From contig JAVTVX010000012.1 in NCBI GenBank assembly GCA_033439265.1, forward strand, positions 5,941,001-6,005,000: a stretch of 64,000 bases of DNA, given 5' to 3'. Of this stretch, positions 27,450 to 40,100 are shown piece by piece (position 1 is the first letter of the stretch; every line of letters begins with the position of its first letter). The translations under genes and the position numbers were made by a program. The stretch comes from Dillenia suffruticosa (lineage: Eukaryota; Streptophyta; Magnoliopsida; Dilleniales; Dilleniaceae). The notes beneath the pieces are model-generated. The model had not been told where the DNA came from. It saw only the letters and a list, made by a program, of their open reading frames with translations, and ran no database searches.

Positions 27450-28744
27450 TAACGCGCGTCGTGCCACCCATACAAATTCTCTCCCTCCTAAATTTCATTC
27501 CACATTCCGCATTTCAGACTCCTCTCTCTCTCCTCTCTCTGCTCGGCAAAATTATTCATTCAACAAAAAGCAGCTTCCGATCTGTAAATCCGGAGATTAG
27601 ATCCCGAATGCTGTCTCTTCTGTCACGCTCGATCTAAGGTCAGATTTTTTCTCCTCTCTTCGTAGCCTCAGGAATTCTGATTCTCTGATGATGTTTTTCG
27701 TTTGTTTCTTATTCAAAATAATTAGATTTTAGATGCGCCCGTTGGTGGTGTTGTTGCAAGATTTCTTTATTGTCTTCGTTGTTTCCTTTGTGGAATACTC
27801 GCTTTCTAATTTAAATTATGATAAATTAAGATTTTAAGGATCTGTTTATGGAAGCTTCTTTCTTTCCCGATTTGTCATTTCCAAAGTTCCTGGGTAATTC
27901 TGACCCTTCGGTTTCTTGTTAGTTAAGGTTTAATGTTGTTTCAGTTAGTCCAAGTTATAATATTTATTGAATTAACCATTGATAATCCTTGGTCAAATAA
28001 ACAATCTTCTGGTCTGATCTCAGAATAGTAACCAAAAATACGAGGTAAATTGTGCGAACGAAGATTTATGGAATCAGTCTTTGCACTTTCGAGGCATTAA
28101 CTAGAATGTTTATTGAGCATATCCTGTGAGTTGATGTGGGATACTTGAATCGTATTATCTTTATAAACAGAAAAAGAAAAAAAAATTGTCTTCTTGGTGA
28201 CAATGATGCTACATCTTTGTTTTTTATATATTTTAGTTTAGAACTTGAAAAGGATTGTCAATACTTGATTTCAGAGCTGGATTTATAAATTACAGCATCC
28301 TTTTGTAAGTCAAATTTATGCAAATTATGCTTGTAAATTGATCGTAAAGGTTCTTGCATCCATACTTGAGCTGTTACTTCAGTTCTTGAAAGCAGTCTCT
28401 TTCATAAAGAAAAATGAAAGGAAGGTATGGTTTAGCTGTTTACCTTTGGACCCCATGTGTTTATTGGAATGATTTAAGCACATGGTGACCTTTTTATGTT
28501 GTATTATGCATTTTATTAGCTATTTGACTTTCTCTGGATGCAAATGGTAACTGCATTAACCCAGAAGAAATTTTTGTATAATATTTTATCCTCAAGTCTG
28601 GCAGAGAATTAACCTTTTGACATCGTTGGCTTCAACATTCTATTCTCAATTGTTAAATAGACTAATCAATTTGTTTCATTTTCTCCCCTTCTCTAACCTA
28701 CCAGTGAATTTTTCATTGGCTTCTTGGTGAAATCATAAGTAGCC
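27450..28744 (+). promoter_or_regulatory. Probable 5' UTR of the CGR gene with a leader intron
   Basis: The CT-rich sequence at 27480-27638 looks like a plant leader. A donor-like AAG|GTCAGA at 27638-27644 and an acceptor-like CTACCAG at 28698-28704 would remove about 1066 bases of T-rich intron, leaving about 40 bases before the ATG at 28745. Both sites are inferred; transcript data would settle them. Confidence 0.5.
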
Positions 28745-31700
28745 ATGTCAAGGAGGCCAGGGAACCCTGCTCGACGGTTTGGAGATGGTGGAAGTGTTGG
28801 AGGACTCTTTAGTTCCAAGTCGCGCACATCCCCTTTATTACCTATCGGACTTGTTGCCTTGGTACTTATTCCTTTATGCTTTTTAACTTAATGTGGGTTA
28901 ATAATGCTTACCCATGTTTGTGTTCAAATTCATATGCTACTTATATCCACAGCTATTAAATTGGTGCTGTTATGTCAAATGTTGGTCTCCTTTTCTTTCT
29001 ACTAATTTTATTTTGTTACCTTGCAGGGCCTTTTTTTTGTCATCTACTATATTTCAAGTGGTTTGGGTATGTATTCATTTGACTCGCTATAGGTCATCTA
29101 GTATGAACCAAATTATTTTATGTAGTATTGGTACATTCAATGGATTAGTTTATAGGACTTATAGCAGCCAAAATGCTGTCTCTGTTGCTCATATGGTATT
29201 CCTGCTTTTGCTTCTCGCATGTCTTCTAATTTTATTTATTTCTTTTGCTGCTTAAATGTTGGCAGGAATTTTTGTTTCGTCTGTCCATGCAATAGTGAAT
29301 TTTTCTAATTTCACTTTATTTTTCTATATCCAGGCTCTGGGGGTACCAAAAATTTCATGAGACTTGTAGAAGGTAAGTGTTCTGTACTACTTATCTATTT
29401 TGCATGTGGTCTTGCTTTGGCTTTTATTTGCGCTGGTTAACACAGTAATGGCATATATTAATGGAGAGTGTTACACAAAACAACAGCAACAAATCGAGCC
29501 TTAAACCTAACAATTTGGGGTCGACCATTTGAGAGACAAATTATGATTAAAAAGAAAAATAGAATAAATAAATAATAAATACAAAAATAGAAATATATAC
29601 AAAAGAGATTAAAAATAAAATTTTAAAAAATAATAAAAAAGTAAAAGTAAAATAAATCAATAAATATATATATTCAAAATATATTAGTTTAATCTGTATG
29701 AATTTGTCTACGTCACTTATTTCTATCCAAAGTTATCTTCTCGTCTAAACTCTTTGTCCAAACTCTTAACTATTATATCTTTACTAATAATTTACATTCA
29801 AGTTTTCAGCGGTCTATAATAAAAAAATATATATAATATGTTTTTTGTTCCTGTAACTGAAGATTGCATCTCTAGTAACACAAATTTTTTGGTACCTTTC
29901 ATAATTTGAAAAGAAAAATAAATATTACATAGTTGTCATGTTTTCCAAAAGACAACTAAAGTATTCATTATACCGCTAGAAAGGTGCCAAGGAATCAGGA
30001 GTAAAAGTAAAATTGCAATCATGGATGGAGAGGATGGATATAAATTTCTCAAGAAAGTCAATTTCATATATAGAAATGTCCTGTTCAATTACATTACAAA
30101 TTTTCCTTCCTTGCTCAAATGTCCACAAATATTGTGCAACAGCCTTCTTGTTTGCATCTTCATTGTGGTAGATGATGAGAAAATACAATAGACTACTTAT
30201 TGATTTTAGATCATGCAAATGATACTTTTGATTGATTACTAGATACGTTGATTAAGGCAGCAGTTTCATATATGCAAGATAGAAATAATGCGGGCTTTGC
30301 TAGTCAAAGAATGAAAAACAGAATAAATTTCAACAAGATTTTGTGGGTTAAGGAATCAAAAGGTAATAATTGGGAAATTTGTGGGTGGAAATAGTTGGGT
30401 TTTGGTTACTTCGTTATTAGAAGCCACCCTGAACTTTCTGTTTTGGGCTTCTCCTAATTTACGTGACCAAATGAGCTGAAGCAACAAAGTTGATATGATT
30501 GATTTAGAATTTACTTTAGCCAAACCTAGGCTTGAGCTCTTCCTCCAACATTCAATGAACTCTCTAATAAATAATCCTAAAAGAAGTGATCCAAAGTTGG
30601 GTTTCACCTAATGTTTTAGTGTTTGTCCAAGTAGAGATTTTGGACACAGTTGCTAGTCCTCCATTTTTCTTTTCATTAATGACATTTTGTCTGTTATTAT
30701 GGGCTCAAATCGAAAGGACAAAAAGTTAGGGTTTTTCAGGCAAAAAGCAAGAAACAACTCCCAAAGAGAAGTACATAATGGAAGTTTACAACCTTTCTGT
30801 AAACACAAGGTGATAGCAAGCCCTGTCTGCTTAAAATCAAATAAATAAATGATAGAAGCTCAGAAACTACAAGGCAGAGTTAATTCCACACGGAAGCCAT
30901 ACTTATGTTGGACGCATTGCTAAATAATTGGATAAATGGTAGATGCTTCACATGGTGTATCAAATTTTTAGATATGTTTAAACATCAGATGCATTTTGAA
31001 TATTAGTGATACTTCAGTGGAGTCTTTTGCTTTTCTTTCAGAAGAAAATTAAACTCACTTGTAAAACAAACAATGTGCAGGTGTATTGATTGGTCATGTA
31101 ATGCATAATTGAGCAAACTATGCAACCCAAGTTTTTATTTTTTCTAAGTAAAATTATTGATTACATTAATAAAATTTGACACTGTGCATATTTAAGAGTT
31201 TTAATTGTGCCCATATTTTGTCTTTTCTGAATTTTGTATCATATCATGTCAGTGTTCTGTCCATGATTGTAATACATTATTTTTTTTTGGGGGGGGGGGA
31301 CTCTCCAAGAACCATTTTGAATTACGTCAAAACTACAGCACAGGATTAGAAGACTTTGGTTGCCAATAAATGTCCAGCTTGGACTCAGACCTTATGCATT
31401 CTTCTTTTGAATCTGTCGAAAGTGTTAGATATCCTTTTTTTTCCTTGGCTTCTTGCTTCTTTTCAGCTTCCTTGCTCCTCAATCATGGTCACAATACTGT
31501 CAGAACCACCATGTGTTGAATAATGATTTGGCTGGTAAAAATGAGTGTGGTTGAACCCCAAATAATTCAGGAAAGCTGAAACGTGACTTTAGAAAACCAG
31601 AGTGTGAGACTGCTAATTTTCCAAATAATTCATCTTGATTTTGATTGGGCTCATTTAATCTGATCAGTCTTGTTGTATTAACTTATTTTCTCTGTACTTA

Positions 31701-33603
31701 AGAAGAAACATTAATTGTCTGGTATCTGGATATTAGCAGGCTGGGAGTCATGTGCATTGCAGATGGTAATGTAAATATTGTAAATCTGAGGTTGGATGCT
31801 GATTTTCACAGCAATATAGTAGTATTTCAGTTTTTTAACAGTGGCTGGTATAAATGGTTGAAATGGCAGTAAAAAAGAAATCACAGATGATTAAAGAACA
31901 GAAATTTAGTATTTTAAATGAATAGTTCTTTGCTTGGAGAGAAATTATTGTGCTGTACCTCAATAATGTGGTCAAAACCTTGTATCCTTCTCAAACAGCT
32001 TAGGAGCTGCATAAATCATTTTTCTCCATGTAGCTGTCTTTGGATGCAATAGCTCCATTTTTCTTTCTCAGTTTTTTTTTTTTTTTTGAACTTTAACACC
32101 GCAACTAGAAATGAATCATGGAATTATTCTAACATTGTACCTTCACTGATTGAGCTCTGACTCTCAACAGATATGTTTTCCTTTGCTGCAATGAATGTGG
32201 ATTGCAAGAAGTTTCTAATAAGCTTTATGAGTTGTGAGCCCTAACTACTTGATAGTGTTAAGTTATTTCCAGTTAAAGTTTCTTTTTTTTTTTTACCAAT
32301 TCGCAACTTGACCCACTTCAATACATATTGAAGGTTCCATATTCCGTTGCATGCTATTACTCATGGCATAAATGATTAAAACAGTTGAAAACAATTTTAA
32401 GACATGCTAGCAAAATGACTTTTCTAGAATCTGCTTTGGCATAAGTTGAACTTCAGATGGTACAGAGCAACATTATTGCAGCTGAATCTGACATTCTTAA
32501 TATCTTTAGGTGACTATGCATGCACACTAGAAGTTCAGAGAGCAATACCAAGTCTAAAGAAAGCATATGGTGACAGCATGCACAAAATTTTGCATGTGGG
32601 CCCCGATACTTGTTCAGTGGTATCAATGTTGTTAAAAGAAGAGGAAACTGAGGCCTGGGGTATTGAACCATATGATATAGAGGATGCTGATGGGAAGTGT
32701 AAGGGTCTTGTGCGGAAAGGTGTCGTACGAGTGGCGGATATCAAGTTCCCATTGCCCTACAGGGCGAAGTCATTTTCCCTTGTTATTGTCTCAGATGCTC
32801 TTGATTACCTCTCTCCAAGGTACCTGAACAAGACTCTTCCAGATTTGGCACGGGTGTCAAGTGATGGCATTGTTCTATTTGCAGGTACTCTATATAGATA
32901 TACACTCCACTATTGAAAAAACTGTTGTAGACCAAGAATTGATTATTTTTATCTCAAAATTTTGTTATAGACCCTCCTGCCATCATCCATGGCCCCTGGG
33001 ATGATATAGATCTCTCACTGTTTTATCATCTTCTATGATTATAAGCAGTGCTTCATATGTCCTGCTAGAACTCTTACAATTTACCTTCCTATTTATTCTC
33101 TTTTAAAATTTCTTCAACAAGATTAGATCAGCTTTTTGTCAATGGTATAGTTTTCTGATGTAACTGCTCCTGATTGCTTAATTTAGATAAATATTAATGT
33201 GCTAATGTTTGACTGATTTCCTTAACCATTAGGTTACCCTGGTCAGCAGAAATCCAAAGGAGCAGAGCAATCCAAATTTGGGCGACCGGTTGGTGGCTTT
33301 TTGCCTTTTGATTTATTTTATGATTTGAGGCAGATTTCAGGATATGTTTCTTCATTCACTCGGATTTTACTTATGTAGTCTGAATAAAGTCCTTATGGCC
33401 CTTTTATCAAGTTAGCAATTTGATCAACTGAAACATGATTCCTTCATTAGGCCAAAATGCGAAGCTCGTCTTGGTGGAAACGATATTTTGTCCAGACCAG
33501 CTTAGAAGAAAATGAAGCTGTGTCAAAGAAGTTTGAGCAGGCTGCAGGAAAGAATTCATTCAGGCCAAGCTGCCAGATGTTCCACCTAAATTCATATCAA
33601 TGA
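28745..33603 (+). CDS. CGR2: CGR2/CGR3-type Golgi pectin methyltransferase, 6 coding exons, 259 aa
   Basis: Adds methyl groups to homogalacturonan in the Golgi, using S-adenosylmethionine. Exons: 28745-28861, 29027-29066, 29334-29372, 32510-32884, 33233-33288, 33451-33603, all GT-AG and in phase. The protein begins MSRRPGNPARRF, a basic Ser/Arg-rich cytosolic tail, followed by one membrane span (about residues 31-52, type II topology), a short stem, then the conserved lumenal domain: DYACTLEVQRAIPSLKKAYG, KILHVGPDTCSVV (SAM-binding motif, about 91-103), EAWGIEPYDIEDAD, SFSLVIVSDALDYLSP, and the C-terminal RSSSWWKRYFVQTSLEENE. Length and order match Arabidopsis CGR2 (At3g49720) and CGR3 (At5g65810). 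Intron 3 is 3137 bp and holds repeats. The gene is convergent with the PPR gene, 877 bases apart. It appears intact. Confidence 0.95.
29477..29800 (-). mobile_element. Degraded Au-like SINE in CGR intron 3
   Basis: The plus strand reads AACAACAGCAACAAATCGAG, CCTTAAACCTAACAATTTGG and GGTCGACC. This is the reverse complement of the well-known Au SINE 3' end (TTGGG...AAGGCTTTGTTGTTGTTG). Further similarity fades into AT-rich sequence, with a TTATTTCTATCCAAAGTTAT string near 29720. The right boundary is a guess. Confidence 0.55.
29801..32509. other. Remainder of CGR intron 3, no gene seen
   Basis: Long, AT-rich intronic DNA. Two minus-strand open frames (about 29976-30218 and 30356-30607) have fairly protein-like composition but match no family I know. 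An oligo-T/oligo-G junction occurs at 31281-31300. Confidence 0.45.
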
Positions 33604-34075
33604 TAAAACAGTAGATTCAAAGTATCAATTTCTTCACCGCTCTTGGACATTTCTTAGGCAGGTAAGCTGGAGGAAAGAGGGCAACAAAAGAGCGATTATT
33701 GAGCTCTGAGCTGAATCCACGTCAATCAGGGTAATCCGATGTGGTGGATGAGATCTGTATGAAGCTCTTCGTTGTGTCTAACATTATTTACTCAATTTAT
33801 TTATTAAACGGTCAACAGTGAAATTTACACTATTTCAATCTAATGATCAATTTTGTCTTTCCAATCTTGTTCAATCCTTATGTATATTTTGCCTTTTAAT
33901 TCATATATTTTGGCTTTCTCTTTATGCCTTCGTCCCAATAAAACAAATAAAAGAGAGAAGAAAAATATTTCTATGTGATAATTAATTGAGAAGAACTATC
34001 GGGCATCTAATGAAAAGACTCCCGATTATGTAAAATATAGGAAATATTGTGGTACTTATTCATTTTTTTTTTCCT

Positions 34076-34197
34076 GCTATGGATGAAACCTAAATTCTAG
34101 TATCAGAATACATGAGCTCCAAAATTATTCGACTTTTCATTTCTTTTGCTATAGATGAAACCTAAAGTCTGGTATCAGAATACATGAATTCCAAAAG
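34076..34197. repeat. 72-bp period tandem duplication between convergent genes
   Basis: Two copies of a block of about 49 bases starting GCTATGGATGAAACCTAAA and GCTATAGATGAAACCTAAA (34076-34124 and 34148-34196) are joined by T-rich sequence. They lie in the 3'-3' gap between the CGR and PPR genes and may fall inside either 3' UTR. Confidence 0.75.
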
Positions 34198-34480
34198 CCG
34201 ACTTTCATCCTTCAATTGATATATAGCCAAGATGAATATTGCTTCTTGTCATCTTTACAAAGCCTTTCATATCAGATATCATCATCACTTCCAAAGTCCT
34301 TACCAACAGGCTTGAATACTCGGCTTCTCTTTTCCAGCCAGTTCTTGTAGTAAAAACAGCTTCAATAAGGTATCCTTCAAAGTGGAGGGCTTACCTCTGT
34401 TACTTGTTTAATAAAGTATAATATTGTCACAACTGTTTTCTGGTTAAAGACAGTGGAACAAATTGACGGACCCACTTGTA

Positions 34481-36640
34481 TCACCAATAATCTCCACAGG
34501 AGCATTGCCCTTCCTTGAAGCAGTGAAACCTATAGGCATCTCTGACAGTAATTTCCCTTTGAGTTATTGCAGATATAAACTTGATTGCATTGTGACAATC
34601 ACCGCAGATTCTAAGGTTTTTCACCACAAGTATAGGCATCCCATCTCTAGTTGAGAGCAATCCGAATGCAACAGCTAGCTTCTCACTGTGATGACCCAAC
34701 CTAATCTCACTTTCTGCTTCACTTGCTCCATCATCCCTAACCAATGCCCATCTAAGATCCGGGACATACCCAGCTCGCCTTAGTTTTGTTGACATCTCAT
34801 CCAAGTATGCATAAACCTCCTTTATCATCGGGTGTGAACAATCCTCGGCTACAAAAACATGTACCTTTTTGTTCACCTCGACCCAACTACAACCTGGCTT
34901 CTTCTTCACTCCTTTCTCCCGCATAAGCTTCCTAACATTAGCAAATTTCTCCCATTTGCCAGCAGTTGCATACATATTTGCAAGCATGACATATGGAGCA
35001 GCATTTGAAGGATCCAGCTGAAGAAAGTGGTTTGCTGCCTTCTCTGCTAGGTCTATGTTCCCATGTTTCCTACAAGCACCTAGCAATGCAGCCCAACCTA
35101 TGGAACCGGGGTTTAATGGCATCGTCTCAATTAATCTCTCAGCTTCATTTAGTTTACCTGCTCGACCCAGAAGGTCAATCATGCACGAATAGTGTTCTGC
35201 TTCGGGTTCAATGCCAAATTTCTCTCTCATCATGTTGAAATAGTTCCTACCTTCCTCAACTTTTCCGGTATGTGCACAAGCAGAAAGGACAGATATAAAG
35301 GTTATGCTTGTTGGATAAATGTCACTTTCAAGCATTCTTTGGAAAAGCAGTAATGCTTCTCTTCCTACCCCATGTTGTGCATAACCTGCAACTATTGAAT
35401 TGAAAGAAACTGAATTGTGCTCTGGCATCCTATCAAAGATTTGCCTAGCATCATGAAGGTTTCCACATTTTGAGTACATAGCAACCAACGCATTATTCAC
35501 TGAGATACGATTAGATGGGATATCAGATTTTAAAGCCAAGGCATGAATCTGCTTTCCCTGTAATGGAGAGGACAAATTTGAGCATGCACTAATCACGCAT
35601 ACAAAGCTGCAATCATCAGGTCGGAAACCAAGACGTTGCATATGTCTAAAACAATCAAGAGCCTCTTCGGAGAACTGCTCATTCTGGGAGTACCCAGAAA
35701 TCATTGTGTTCCAAAGCACCAAATCAGGCCCTGGAATTTCTTGAAAAATTTTTTTACAATCCAACATACTGCCCCCACATTTTGAATACAAGTCAATCAT
35801 ACCACTACCCACATGCGAATTCTCGTGAAACCCCGACTTTATCAACTGAGCATGAAATTGAACCCCGCCAGTAAGATCATCCAAGCTAGTAAATGCTGTC
35901 AACACACTTGCCAACGTATACATATCAACATTAAACTCCCTTGAAACCATTTCCTGGTACAATGCAAGCGCTTGCCGTCCTTCCCTATGTTGTCCATAGG
36001 CCACAATCATCGAATTCCACGACACTTCATCAGTGACCCCACCCATACACCGGAACACCTGCTTCGCAGAATCTAGAAACCCGTTCTTCCCATAATATGA
36101 TATGAGAGCATTATTCACCGAAGCATAGGCATTAAAACCACAAAAAATAGAAAACCCATGTAACTGATCAATCAAACAAATATCATTGCAACACGCAGTC
36201 ATCACACCTGAAACCGTAAAGCCATCCATCTCAATACCCAATTCTCTCATTTCACCAAACAGATGGAGCGCAGGTTCTGTGGCCCCACAATCAGCATAGC
36301 CTGAAATGAGGGTGTTATACGACACGGGGTCTGGTTGGGGAATTTGATCAAACAGTTGGTGGGCAATGTGGGGTTGAGAGTCTTTAGCATAGGCAGCCAT
36401 GATGACATTGAAGGTAAACACATTGGGTTGCCGTGTGTGATCAAAAACTTTGCGGGCAACGGAGATTTGGTCGCATTTGGAGTATAGAAGAATAAAGTGG
36501 TTCGAGAAATAGGTTGACGAAGGGACAAGGGACTTGATATAAAGATTGTGAAGACGCTTTCCTGTTGAGAGGTCTCTGTTGGTGATGCATTGTTTTAAGA
36601 GGTGACGAAAGGTTCGGAGCATCCATGAGATTTGGTTCAT
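34481..36640 (-). CDS. Pentatricopeptide repeat protein, PLS-DYW class, 719 aa, intronless
   Basis: PPR proteins bind organellar RNA with one or two repeats per base; DYW members carry a cytidine-deaminase-like domain used in C-to-U RNA editing. PLS repeats run from about residue 40 to 520 (for example [52 protein letters not shown]). They are followed by the E/E+ region ([31 protein letters not shown]) and the DYW domain. Deaminase signature: HSE (651-653) with CGDC (679-682), a second metal site in HCF...CSC (706-715), and the C-terminus DYW. All key residues are present. The start at 36640 precedes the first repeat closely. A plus-strand frame at 34993-35238 and minus-strand frames overlapping the 5' end are shadows. 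The closest gene I recall is At3g49710, which is also next to CGR2. The target RNA is unknown. Confidence 0.95.
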   Translation of the reverse strand: MNQISWMLRTFRHLLKQCITNRDLSTGKRLHNLYIKSLVPSSTYFSNHFILLYSKCDQISVARKVFDHTRQPNVFTFNVIMAAYAKDSQPHIAHQLFDQIPQPDPVSYNTLISGYADCGATEPALHLFGEMRELGIEMDGFTVSGVMTACCNDICLIDQLHGFSIFCGFNAYASVNNALISYYGKNGFLDSAKQVFRCMGGVTDEVSWNSMIVAYGQHREGRQALALYQEMVSREFNVDMYTLASVLTAFTSLDDLTGGVQFHAQLIKSGFHENSHVGSGMIDLYSKCGGSMLDCKKIFQEIPGPDLVLWNTMISGYSQNEQFSEEALDCFRHMQRLGFRPDDCSFVCVISACSNLSSPLQGKQIHALALKSDIPSNRISVNNALVAMYSKCGNLHDARQIFDRMPEHNSVSFNSIVAGYAQHGVGREALLLFQRMLESDIYPTSITFISVLSACAHTGKVEEGRNYFNMMREKFGIEPEAEHYSCMIDLLGRAGKLNEAERLIETMPLNPGSIGWAALLGACRKHGNIDLAEKAANHFLQLDPSNAAPYVMLANMYATAGKWEKFANVRKLMREKGVKKKPGCSWVEVNKKVHVFVAEDCSHPMIKEVYAYLDEMSTKLRRAGYVPDLRWALVRDDGASEAESEIRLGHHSEKLAVAFGLLSTRDGMPILVVKNLRICGDCHNAIKFISAITQREITVRDAYRFHCFKEGQCSCGDYW

Positions 36641-39549
36641 CTAATGATGGAATAGTTGCAGGCATTTGATGGGTTAATCGTTCAACTTTTGAACTTAAGA
36701 GTGTGTTCAGGCCGGGATTTGTATTTGCATGTGCTTCAGTCGCAGCAATAAAATGCCAACTGTGAGGTCCTATCCTTAGTGTTTTTTGGTCCATATATTA
36801 TTATTATTATTATTATTTGTTCAATTAATTGTAGAAAACCTAACCTTTTGATTATACATATAATAATTTACAAACTATTTCATAACTTTTTACGATACAG
36901 ATTTCAAGTTTTCATTTTTTATGAAAATTTGCTAAAATTTTCCTAGTACTAAGGTTTTAAAAAAATGGAAATGTGTGCTTTTGCATTTTATACTGTTTTT
37001 TTATTTGAGGTACTTGCAGTTGTTTTAAAAATGCAAATTTTACTTGATGGAAAATGAAAAACTCGGTTCAAGGTTTTTTTTTTTTTTTTTTTTTTTAATG
37101 GAAAAAGGAGAGTCGACATTAAATTAGATTTTATAGTATTCGAATCGAATTAATCAAACAATCCAAATATAGATCAAACAAAAGAAAAAAACTTTTCAAA
37201 AAGTCATCATAGTAATTAAGAATTCAATATCGATCAAATTTCTCTTTGACTCTCAATTTTGTACAAATTGGAAAATTTTGTAAGATAAACAAATTAATAT
37301 TAACTTCTAAATTTAAATTTCTAATTTCTACCCGATCAAGTCATCAACTTTAATCATTGTAACTTTTCCATTTTTTTTCTTTTTCCCTCTTCCTTAAAAA
37401 GAAAAAAATTTCCTATAAAAACTAATACAGATATTACTTAAAGCTATTCGATGAAATTTTTTACATGCATGATTTTCAATATATGACTTTTATAATTTAT
37501 TTTTCCTTATTTATGTGATATCAAGAAGAAATATTAAGCCATAAATAAAAAAATTATAACGTTTAAAACTAATTTTTTATCCTTGCAACGTTAGTATTAC
37601 TTAGTAAAAAATCTTATTATATTGAGAGTAAAAATAGAAAAACAAATAGAAATAAATAAATATTTTTTTAAAAGAAATTGAGAGGTAAAAATGCAAACCG
37701 TCTAATGCAGTTAATATAACAATTTTTCAATTTGAAAATAAAATAAAAAACTAATGTAAGAAAAACCAAGAAAAGAAAAAGGCAAATCGATTTTTTTTTT
37801 TTTTTTTAAATATTATTGGTGTTAGAAATTCAACCGTTGAAAGGGTACATTGGGCAAGTTTTGAAACTTATAGGGGAAGTATAGTACTTTCTCGTTCTTC
37901 CTTCCTTTGAAAGCTCATTCAGGTCTAAAAAGCATTGAATTTCAAGAAATATTTCGAGAATTTCGAACGAAACAAGCGATTTTCGCCACCAATCATCGAT
38001 CAAAAGAGAAATAAACGGTTTCTCGCGTGGAGAATTTCGGATTCTACGATCTTCGTGGAGCACTTTCAAATGCTTAGTCCGTAAGTCTTCGATTTAATCA
38101 ATTGATAAATTTTAAGAGTTCTGTGACTTGAATTTGTTATCTGTTAATGACTAGGTCTTATGAATCATGCTAATGTACTTCTATTTCTTCTTTTTAATTC
38201 TCTGCACAATACTAGGTCGCTAAGCCTAGGGTTTAATCTGTGGTTTAGTGTTGTAGTTCAATTAGAGTTCGAATCTCATGAGACAGAGCATTTATAAGAC
38301 TTGTTCTTGAAGTGTGTTGCTGATAGATTAGGATTTTAATTAGTGGGATGACCAATAAAGAAGAATATTAGTGGGTTGGAGAGGGAGTAAAATGTAAGCT
38401 CCTCATGAAACTTTGATTATTTGCTGTTTTGAAAACATTTATTTTACGTAAAACTTTTTGAGTGTTATGACCTAAAAAATAAAAGGAGAAGTCATATTCT
38501 AAAATTAAAATGCAGAAATTGTTTTCCGGTTATATGTTGTTTGTCTGGAAGATGCCAGATCTTGTTAAACTGAAGGGGAAGGGGGAATTCATTGGGTCGA
38601 TAGTCACTTAGATGTGTGTATGGTTCGTTTTCACTTCGATATGACACTCTTCTATCTCTTTGAGAGGATCTAAATGGCTTCGACAATGTTCTTAGGTGTA
38701 TCTACATGTTTCAGAGATTGTCCAGATTAAGATTATTTTCCTAATAGCAATTTATTGGATATTGGTGCTAAATGCTGTTGTGCATTAATGCTTCTGAAAT
38801 GAGTTGTTGTAAATTTGATTGGCCTCTTATTTGCTGCATTGTTTCAATTGCAGTTAATTCTCGGTCCGCATTTTTATGGTCATTAGCAAGATTAATGTGT
38901 TTTTAGATGCATTGAAAATCTTTTTTTTTTTCCTGACAATTGTGGTTCTTTGTGTTACCTTAACATAGGCTTGGTCCCTTATTATTCCTTTAATAACGGT
39001 TTCAAAGATCCTAGTTAGAATAGCTAATTAGATTAAAAGATTGATGAGAGATGTCCTTTAGGATAGGCCTGGCTCGAGAATATAGGACCATATGGAAAGG
39101 TGGAATGATGTTTGCGAGCGTAAATCTGAAAACGGGTTGGATCTTGGAAATGTGAGAACATTGTTTTAATGCATAAATGGCTGTGAATGCTCCATAAGAA
39201 AGGAGATAAGGATTAGAGCAAGGAATACAAAATTGCTTACCATGGAGATATAGCTATGTAGCAGGGATGTCAACGTGAGACTTGAGAGAAGCACAGTATG
39301 GACACAGCAATGTGCTGAAATCCAAAATAAAAAAGTTGGATTCAGTGTTGCTAATTTCCTTCATATCAACATTTCAAAACATCAGGCTGTTGTGAAGTCA
39401 TTGAAGCTTCATTCGTCATCCTTTTGAAGCAAAGGATGAGAGAAATTGCGATTAGACCAATGAAAATTGTCAGGTGGCCATATTTATTATCCAGTGTTGA
39501 GTCCATATATAAGTTTTAAGTTAAAGAAAGAGTGCTCGGGACTTGGTGA
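36641..39549. other. Upstream of PPR gene; possible unannotated leader near 38 kb
   Basis: AT-rich, with an ATT triplet run at 36795-36817 and T-runs at 37074-37096 and 37791-37807. The region about 37850-38095 is less AT-biased and ends in a strong donor-like CC|GTAAGT (38089-38096), with an acceptor-like TTTCAATTGCAG ending near 38852. No coding sequence follows that I recognise, so it may be a noncoding transcript or the remains of a gene. The T-run region at 37074-37270 also resembles a decayed family C SINE. Confidence 0.35.
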
Positions 39550-39559
39550 AGAGGAAGTG

Positions 39560-40100
39560 TCAGCTATTATGTAAAGCCTCTGTTGGAGGAGTTTGGGGAG
39601 ACAAAGGTTGAAGATTTGCTAACTGGATTGTCTTTAGTGAGGGACTTCCAACAACACATTGACTTGGAGAACATGTTAAATCCATTTATGGTGGTGTTTG
39701 AAATTCTGCTCAAGAACAAGTTGTTATGAACTTGAAGAAACACATTGCTTATCTTGAAACATGTTTATGGTGGAGTTGGATGCTTGTGGGGTGAGAGTTG
39801 GTGTTCTGTTTTCTCAAGAAGGATGGTTCGTGGCTTACTTTGTGAAGCTAAGCAAAGAAATAAGAAAGTGTACAGTGTATAAGTATGCATTTTATCTATG
39901 ATTTACGCAGAGAACTCTCACAATACAAAGGGAGTTCACTCTCTACATAAACTGTGAAGGTTGAAACTTATTAATAGCCAAAAGAACTTAGCTGGCATGC
40001 ATGCATGGTAACTTGCCCTGTTGCTAAAGTTTCTTTTTGTTATCTTACTGAAGCTTGGGGCTTTGAACAAAGATGCAGATGCTTTGAGTTTTGGGCCAGA
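39560..40100 (+). mobile_element. Ty3/gypsy retrotransposon relic, RT core deleted
   Basis: The plus strand reads VKPLLEEFGETKVEDL and LVRDFQQHIDL (the segment preceding reverse transcriptase, about 39570-39690), then jumps to VELDACGVRVGVLFSQEGW and VAYFVKLSKEIRKCTVYKYA (start of RNase H, about 39770-39890), REFTLYINCEG (about 39925-39960) and DADALSFG (about 40075-40100, cf. the usual VADALSRR). Stop codons interrupt it. The reverse-transcriptase core between the first two pieces is missing. No LTRs were identified. Confidence 0.75.

Noticed and set aside
34993..35238. Plus-strand open frame inside the PPR gene
   Set aside because: Antisense shadow of a strongly supported coding region.
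36441..36794. Minus-strand open frames overlapping the 5' end of the PPR gene in another frame
   Set aside because: Shadows of the PPR coding sequence; no motifs of their own.
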